Below are positions 57,718 through 64,000 of a DNA stretch of 64,000 bases, piece by piece. Position 1 is the stretch's first letter; the number at the start of each line of letters is the position of its first letter. The notes under the pieces are model-generated. The model made no database searches. It saw only the letters and a program-made list of their open reading frames with translations, and was not told the origin of the DNA. This DNA is from Pocillopora verrucosa. Its lineage: Eukaryota; Cnidaria; Anthozoa; Scleractinia; Pocilloporidae. The DNA is taken from positions 14,457,235-14,521,234 of the forward strand of contig NC_089325.1 in the NCBI RefSeq assembly GCF_036669915.1, read 5' to 3'. The position numbers and the translations under genes were made by a program.

Positions 57718-58071
57718 TTGGTGCATTGTACTTCTCAGTACAAGAGCTGGAAGCCATTCATTTGTAAGTCTCTCGTAGAGTTGTATTCAAAAGTTAAAGA
57801 TTATTTCCTTTGAAGTAGATTTCTGGTGGAGGCTTCTCATCTCCACAAAACCTTCCAATTGATGGACTAGAAGAGCTAGGGCCGTCTCTGATCTCCACAA
57901 ATGGTCCCAAACAATTCAGGAAGGCAAATGATTTTAGTGAGATTTGAACTTTACATCTTTCACGAGCAGAAATTATCCATATGCATTTTTTCTCAGAGCC
58001 ACAAACAGCTGGACTTTTTGAACTAGCTATGAGTTGGGATGATCCATTTGCCTGCAGAATGAAAGGTGCCT
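57718..58071 (-). pseudogene. decayed CUB exon, duplicate of CUB 2 of the CUB-TM gene
   Basis: The minus strand has an acceptor TTTCCACAG before FILQANGSSQLIASSKSPAV, CGSEKKCIWIISARE, FVEIRDGPSSSSPSIGRFCG and DEKPPPEIY, parallel to exon 4 of the gene at 38538-43368, including the AG|AG start. After GNNL the frame hits a stop, the rest continues in another frame (TFEYNSTRDLQMNGFQLLY), and it stops again, with no donor seen. A broken single-exon copy in opposite orientation to its parent. Confidence 0.78.
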
Positions 58072-58489
58072 CTGTGGAAAACAAAATCAGAAGAGGAGAT
58101 ATGAGTTAAAGAGATCATAAACATACGTGTAAACAGTAAGTACAATTTGCTTGTGTCTTACTCAGAAGAATATGTTTCCGCAGATAACAAGTGGATTTTT
58201 CTGTGTGTCTGTTCAGTTAGAGATCACAAATACACCAAGAAGTCCGGAGAATCGAACAGCGCACATCAACCGTTCGCGAACGTGTCACCGATATTTTTAC
58301 CGAAAAAGAAAAGACGTTTTCAAGTTGCGAGGGCCCGCGTAATGGGGATTTTGCTACAGTTTTGCTTAGTATTGCACGGGGCTGAACGTGGCTGTTGAAG
58401 GGCTTGAAACCGTTGACAAAATTATAACTAGTAAATAATGTTCTTCGTCTCGTCTTGAGCATGGGGCAAAGTAAAAAATTCTTAGTCTT

Positions 58490-58720
58490 CATCGGATTCT
58501 GCGCTCTGATGCTTTATAACTGAGCCACAGAGGCTCTGTGGTAAGCTAAGTTTTGTGCGCAGCTGCGGTCTGCGATTTTGAAAGGGTCATAAACGTAACT
58601 TTTATTAAGAAAGGAACGTGAAATCCGGAGATCGTAAGTTCGATTCCTCACGGGGACTCACTGACAATTTTCTTTTCACAGTCCCACTCTTGTGACAAGA
58701 CAAAAAAATCATTAAATTAA
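58490..58720. repeat. two tRNA-derived SINE pieces
   Basis: A reverse head at about 58495-58540 (complement of CTGTGGCTCAGTTATAAAGC) and a forward piece with a B-box-like AAGTTCGATTCC at about 58605-58720, ending TTGTGACAAGACAAAAAAAT. Confidence 0.5.
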
Positions 58721-58922
58721 ACCTTTAACCGTAAAAGCCACTACCTCATCAAGACCCTCTTGTAAGGGGTAATATTTTTACTTTTAAGATATTCCATTTG
58801 AACATATACCTACACGGGTCAATAGTGCGCGCTTATTGGCTGGTTTTGAAGTGATTAGCATATACCGAACAGCCGAAGAGACAAATTAAATCGCGTTTTA
58901 ACAATTTAACTTCCAACTATTT

Positions 58923-59081
58923 AACAAATAGAGAAGCCTTGACTGTGCTCTGTTCTGTTGTAAAGCTCACAGGAAGCGGCTAGAGCACGAAGGAGGTGTA
59001 GGGGGACTTACTTGAGTGTTCTAGCCGCTTCCTAAGTGCTTTACAACAGAACAGAGCACAGTCAAGGCTTCTCTATTTGTT
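58923..59081. repeat. foldback element inserted in duplication copy B
   Basis: Left arm AACAAATAGAGAAGCCTTGA..., right arm its complement ending TCTCTATTTGTT. Arms are about 64 bases with an almost perfect match. It is absent at the matching place in copy A. Confidence 0.85.
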
Positions 59082-60217
59082 TTATAATAAAGAATCCGTT
59101 AAATTCCCCCAAGAATTACTATTAATTTTCAAAACAAATTTTATTTCCAAAGCGAACAACAGTGTCGTCAACATGCTCTGTACTCTCATAAAACACGCCA
59201 CAATAAGCCAGTCAGAATCCCTGTTAGAATGGTTCAAATAATCTGATTGGCTGTACAAGACTAAAGCTGTCAAAAATGTCAAACCATCAAAATTTAAAAA
59301 TCATCAAAGATCATATTCTGCAATAGTTTACAAACTAAAATAGTTGGGTATGTCGAATTTAACACTCTTGCAGTTTCTAATACAGAATCTGAAAGTGAAA
59401 TGTTCAGTGAAATTCGGCCCAATCGTGGCTCACAAAAATACGCAAGTTATTTCACGTGACAAGTAGAAACAAACTGTTCAAGGCGAGTGTATTATGAATG
59501 AACAACAGCGAAATTCACAAGGACATGAAGATCACTAGTAGATCAGTCGTCGCCAAAAAAGGCATAAATGGGAACTATAGAAAATTGACTGCCAATAAGA
59601 GGGGAGGGGGTGGGGGGTTAAACATATGAGACTCTTAGAGAGCCATATGGCAGCCAATGAACATGTAAATCAGAACGATACCAATGGCTGATAAACTCAC
59701 GAACTTTTTTTTTCGTTTTTTTTTTTTTTGTTTGTTTTACTTTGTTTTTATTCCTGTCTTAAATCATGTATCTTATTGTCTATTTTCTCTTACGTACACG
59801 AGTGAGAGTATATTTATAATGTATTGCTTTAGTAATGCCCTCTTAGGGCCAAGGAAAAACTGAAGCGTATGAATGAAGAGGAGAGGGAGGCAAGGAGAGC
59901 TGAATTGACTCCCAAATATACACAGGTGGTCGAGCAAGATACGGAAATTTATACGTATTCTTGATGTAAAACTTGTTCGGCTCTATTTCCGATTTGCTGG
60001 TCAGTCATTTCATCAACACGTGGTACAAAGCGATCAATTTACAAAAACATACCCACTGATCAATTATCAATAATACCATTTGGCCTCTCTGCACAGAATA
60101 CCTCATTATCAAACTTATCGTGACCGGAAGCATTTTTCAGGCGCCAAAAGCCATTATCGATTGTTTTTTGCACGAGGGACGACATTCTGGGATTTACTTC
60201 GAATCTTTGGAAGAGAC

Positions 60218-61373
60218 ATGAAGACAATGTATCTTTGGTACCAGCTTTTAGTCGTTCTATCAGGTAAGTATCTGCTTTAAAGAATTACTAAAAGGTAAAC
60301 AGATCGAGAAAGGGGCGAAAAATTGGTAATTTTTGAATGAACGTTCGCCTTCCATTCAAGCAAAGTCCCATCACGTTTTTACCATCCTTGGATAGAAAAA
60401 GCATAAAAATTTTGCAAGAGAGGAGAATTCCAACCGATTGAATTTTGCAAGAAAGAAAGATTCTTACGACGAGTAACTGAAACTTAATTTCTGATGCTGA
60501 AAAATTTACGTATGCGAAAAATTTCTTTTATTGGCAGTCATCACAACAATATTTTATTAATTAAGGAAATAGTGATAAACCAAAGGCAACAATTCTGAAT
60601 AAATAATTAAAAATTGAACTCTCACAGTTTCGATTGAAATTTTTTTTAGCTTTGCTTTTGTTATAATTGTTAAAATTAACGGTGATTCTGCGCTGAAAAG
60701 ACTGAATATATGCAACACTTTTTCAATGACAAAAGCAAGAGAGATGACAGCAAATTGTGACGCAGGAACTGTAATAGCTTGGGAGACCAAATAATGAGTT
60801 TTCTCGTCTCGTCTTAAATTAAAAAATGCCAAGAAGCTTTAATCCAGTCTGAAAGAAACCAATTTGATTCTTTTTCGTCGTTGTTTCCTCCTCCCAAACT
60901 CTATAGTGATAAATACATTTGTCTATAAAGATTTGGGCGAGAAAAAACATCTTCCATTAGCATAAAGTAGAAAATAGTTTGGCAGATGGCTCTTTCGGTA
61001 AACCCTTGAGGTTTTTTCGTATTCAAATGAATATCAGTTGTAACCCGAGCTATTGTTTTGACTGGCAACCTCAATAAATTGATTTTAAAAGCAGAGGCCT
61101 AGTTTATATTTAAAACTGAAATTTTTTTAATCGCGAAATAAAAACTTAGGTTGCCGTTGTAGGAGGAATTCCGCGAGCTTTTTATTATTTTCCTTATCCA
61201 TTTTTTCTTTAGAAAAAGTGATGTGGGTGGCCTTTCTAATTTAGTGAAACAAATGTCCAATAAGAAAAAACACAAAACCACCACGAAGAAACATGTCACA
61301 GAAATAATTGGACGGTTTTATTTATCTTTCTTCTGCATAGCTCTGTCGTGTGTGAGGCTAGTTCTTGCTAATG
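60218..61373 (+). pseudogene. duplicated signal-peptide exons 1-2 of the LamG-CUB gene
   Basis: Exons 60218-60263 and 61341-61373 match 45746-45791 and 46895-46927. Start codon, donor GTAAGT, acceptor TGCATAG and phase 1 are all kept, giving MKTMYLWYQLLVVLS then ALSCVRLVLAN. No LamG or CUB exon follows in the window. It is either an orphan remnant or a promoter plus signal peptide able to splice into something further right. Confidence 0.7.
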
Positions 61374-61841
61374 GTAAGTATTGGAAGGTTTCGTTTTGAA
61401 GCATACGCACAGAGATCTCGTTCAGTTCAGTACAGCAAAATTCTCCTGGGGATACAAATTGAACGATTGAACCCAATCTTAAAAGATGTGTACTAATTTA
61501 GATCTTCATTTGCATTTGGTAGCACAAATTGCTATATTTAAGGGCTTTGGTGGCCTTATTATAAAATTGACAAAATTTGAATAAAGCCGGCACCTGTTTC
61601 CAAGGGACGGCTCTTTTCACTCTTTAACAGTTCGGGCCATAACCATTTCTGGATATCGGTTTCGAGCTTTGTGATTGGGTGAGATCAAAACCAAAACAAA
61701 GCAAATTTGGCCTAGAGGTGCTGGAAACAAGAAGAAGCTGATTTTTTTTTTTTTTTGTGGCGGCCATGTTGTAATGCGGTAGTAAGCTGAAAAAAATTCG
61801 CCAATAAGGACTGGACGTAAGATACCATTAAAAATATTCGT

Positions 61842-62045
61842 TTATTTCAAACATTCAACATGCATGTCCCCGACATTCTCGCATTCTGGAAGAGTAAAGC
61901 GGATTCTTTCTAGCACAAATTCTTTGTAAGGCTGTGGTCCTTCCACCAAGAGCGTCACAGGAATAAAAGCTCCTCCGCCAGCCTGTTTGTATCTGGAGAA
62001 CTTCTGTGTAGAGCTTGGCCTCGATGTTACTGTCCGTTGATTTCC
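61842..62045 (-). CDS. terminal exon of an unrecognised gene
   Basis: Minus strand: acceptor AAATAG, then 67 codons in phase 0 including KFSRYKQAGGGAFIPVTLLV, EGPQPYKEFVLERIRF and TLPECENVGDMHVECLK, ending in TAA overlapping AATAAA. The composition is clearly protein-like. Family not recognised. Confidence 0.5.
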   Translation of the reverse strand, partial: GNQRTVTSRPSSTQKFSRYKQAGGGAFIPVTLLVEGPQPYKEFVLERIRFTLPECENVGDMHVECLK

Positions 62046-62063
62046 CTATTTTGGGTTACAAGA

Positions 62064-62258
62064 AAACCAATTAAATAAGGTTGAACCAAATAACGCGCAC
62101 TGATAACAATTGGGACGAGTGAGGTGTGAGATCGCGGAATCGGGACAATTTCATTTCATTTTCACAACCAATTAAATAAGGTTGAACCAAATAACGCGCA
62201 CTGATAACAATTGGGACGAGTGAGGTGTGAGATCGCGGAATCGGGACAATTTCATTTC
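62064..62258. repeat. tandem duplication of about 102 bases
   Basis: AACCAATTAAATAAGGTTGA... to CGGGACAATTTCATTT occurs twice in direct tandem (62064-62157 and 62167-62258) with almost no differences, so it is recent. It lies in the intron between the two minus-strand exons. Confidence 0.85.
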
Positions 62259-62382
62259 TCTCCAGTATAGGTCGAGGAAAGACAATATCTTGCTTCTCTC
62301 CGATTTTAAATAGACATTATCAATTTCAGTCCATCAAGCCTTTACGAAAAAGTAACAGTAAAGCAAGAAAACAGTAACTTAC

Positions 62383-62662
62383 CCTTCAATTCCTGGTTAT
62401 TTTGCCACATCGAAGCAAAGCATGCAGCTGTATGTTTAGAAAGTGCTGAACCGTGCCGATCTGCTGCCCTTTGACATCTCCTAAAGTGTATGTCTTTCTC
62501 TGCGATCTGCTGAAAATCTGGACTTCTCGTAGAGCCTCTGGAATGCGTTCCATTTCTCGTGGAAGAAGACAAGCCAGTGCATGCGAGTCATACGTGTTGT
62601 CGTCTTCACTTTGAATAACAAGCGGTGTTCCACGTGGAGCTTTGATCTTGAAATTATGATAC
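62383..62662 (-). CDS. internal exon of the same unrecognised minus-strand gene, with a TGA near its end
   Basis: Acceptor TTTTCCAG, donor GTAAGT. One frame reads YHNFKIKAPRGTPLVIQSED, DSHALACLLPREMERIPEAL and TLGDVKGQQIGTVQHFLNIQ, ends at a codon boundary and matches the phase of exon 61842-62045, but a TGA occurs two codons before the donor. Either the gene copy is dead, the protein ends here, or splicing differs. Family not recognised. Confidence 0.5.
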
Positions 62663-63043
62663 CTGGAAAATAAACGCCAATAAATACATGAGTGGGATAA
62701 AATAAAATCAAGTAGTCACAATCTATATTAAGACCAATACACATGATCGAATTCAATGCAAGAGAATCATACAAGGTATTTTGCGCGCTATTGATCGATT
62801 CGCGGGAGAATCTAGGTCTCAGAACACTACAAATTCGGTCCTACAGCTTTTAGTCAGCAATAATATGTCCTTTACAATTACCCTTTGATTTGAACACCCT
62901 GTATAGAAAGTTTGTTTAGGTAATCACAGCAAAATGTGAAAGCACGAGCGGTGTTTCTAAACGAGTTTCACAATTACAGACAAGTCCCTTGTGGTTTTAG
63001 ACGAAAATTTCACTCTCATCAGTTCGTGTAGTTAAACTCCAAC

Positions 63044-63155
63044 CTTTGTTTCCGGAATGCTGTAATAGAGACACTTCGGCAAGGCTTTCCACCAATGTGA
63101 TTTTTTTATGTTCATCTTCATGCCGCTCTTATCGCACATTTCCCGGATACGATAC
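63044..63155 (-). CDS. candidate internal exon, unrecognised
   Basis: Minus: acceptor CACATCTTCAG, 37 open codons (YRIREMCDKSGMKMNIKKSH, then WWKALPKCLYYSIPETK), weak donor GTTGGA. The phase does not match the neighbouring exons, so its membership is unsure. Confidence 0.4.
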
Positions 63156-63269
63156 CTGAAGATGTGAGAGCTCAGTGAACGAATACCTCTTTGTTTTATG
63201 TTTGCCCGAAGGAGAACTTACTCGCTGGATAATCACATTTATGTGTTAGATCCGTGGTTTCCTGAAATT

Positions 63270-63468
63270 ATTTTTTAGTGTGCATTCGCCTTAGCTGAAT
63301 GAATCTCTCTGATGTCAAGATCGACATTGATTCGAAATTTCATCCAGAGCTCCGATTGAAAAGATCCTTTGTTTGTAGCACTGACCCAGGTCCGTGGCAG
63401 ATTTGTGCCACAAAGACGACAAAGTGTCTCGAGATACTGAATGTGTTCATCCATGCTGTTGGCTTGAT
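63270..63468 (-). pseudogene. RAG1 N-terminal-like zinc-motif exon
   Basis: After the acceptor GAATTTCAG the minus strand reads EHIQYLETLCRLCGTNL, then a spacer, then ELWMKFRINVDLDIREIHSA. This follows vertebrate RAG1 (LCRICGNSF ... FRIDVKADVDSIHP) in order and spacing. Past IHS it diverges (the Cys pair expected after IHP is missing) and a stop follows at about 63275. RAG1 N-terminal-like proteins are known from mobile elements and genes of molluscs and cnidarians (N-RAG type). Whether it belongs with the other minus exons here is unclear. Confidence 0.5.
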
Positions 63469-64000
63469 CTGAAATTCACAATGTAGGCTTATAAAGGTCC
63501 GATAAATAATTGTCCTTTTACTTTAAATTGGCCGGCCACAACGTATGGTTAAAATTTATGGTTTACACGATACTCCGATGGATCTGAACAAAGGAATCCG
63601 TCTGGTAGTTTGCACACTAACAGACTTTCAACATTTGTGCACTCGAGCAAAAACCTCGTGCACTCGATTGGAATTTTGACAAATTGGAAGCAAATTTATT
63701 CTAGTTTTTTAAAAGATATTTTTTAGGAATCAAAAAAAATGTTGCATACCTGAAAACCTCAACTAAATAGAGGTTATTTCTCGATCGAGCCCTTCGCAAC
63801 ATGGACCTCCACCCGACTTTTCATCTGAATTTTTCCTTCACGTCATCGCGATCACCATCAGTTCTTTGCTTGTTGTGTGTAAATGCTTGTCTTCTGTAAT
63901 TTTGCAAGGTTTCATGGGATATGGGTAGGGAACCAAGTCACTAGGGCTCGAATAAAGTAATGAGTGAGTTTCCTCGATGTCCCACTACGACATCCATGTT

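Larger units (their letters stand above)
58728..61622 (+). repeat. segmental duplication, copy B of the LamG-CUB promoter region
   Basis: Similar to 44950-47190, with extra DNA at about 58919-59660 (a foldback and a G-run repeat piece). Homology ends near 61622, before the LamG exon would begin. Confidence 0.85.

Noticed and set aside
57794-58084. Functional CUB gene on minus
   Set aside because: The frame breaks inside the domain, no partner exons are found on either side, and the sequence is best explained as a decayed duplicate exon.

Overview
The window looks like nuclear DNA of an anthozoan cnidarian, most likely a stony coral. This is inferred from compact multi-exon genes for CUB, LamG and Ly6 surface proteins with phase-1 introns, an AT-rich background, many tRNA-derived SINE pieces, Penelope-like and Helentron debris, and a nearly intron-free beta-helix/multi-membrane-pass receptor of a kind common in corals and anemones. 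Nothing suggests a bacterium: genes are spliced and no operons are visible.

Layout. (1) 1-1170: tail of a Helentron-type Helitron (PIF1-like helicase end plus decayed endonuclease). (2) 2901-27480: a tandem array of four diverged units of 5-8 kb, each carrying several tRNA genes in the same order: Thr(AGT) on minus, then Asn(GTT), Pro(TGG), Val(CAC), Pro(AGG), Val(AAC), Asp(GTC) and a Val-like relic on plus. A Penelope-like endonuclease fragment with inverted arms sits at the same place in units 1-3, so it predates the duplications. Later insertions mark single units: a LINE in unit 1, two short elements with perfect target duplications in unit 3, and a broken SAP/propeller gene copy in unit 4. 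The inverted arms and one of the short insertions carry hammerhead-ribozyme-like cores. (3) 28035-33434, minus: a two-exon gene for a receptor of about 1471 residues (signal peptide, beta-helix ectodomain, Cys-rich stalk, about eight membrane passes). (4) 35763-36302: a small ORF with a PP1-docking-like KVCF motif. (5) 38538-43368: a five-exon gene for a two-CUB single-pass membrane protein. (6) 45746-52071: a seven-exon gene for signal peptide-LamG-CUB-CUB-CUB with a hydrophobic tail that looks like a GPI signal. (7) 54352-55895: a two-exon Ly6/uPAR GPI-type protein. (8) 57.7-61.6 kb: pieces duplicated from the CUB loci, namely a decayed CUB exon on minus and a copy of the promoter and both signal-peptide exons of gene 6 on plus. 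(9) 61842-63468, minus: exons of an unrecognised gene next to an exon resembling the RAG1 N-terminal zinc motif.

The spliced models were built by eye. In each of the four main genes the exon phases agree at every junction and the summed exon length is a multiple of three, which is good internal support. The right half is a neighbourhood of secreted or membrane-anchored recognition-type proteins (beta-helix receptor, CUB-TM, LamG-CUB-GPI, Ly6-GPI). A shared role in recognition or adhesion is only an inference.
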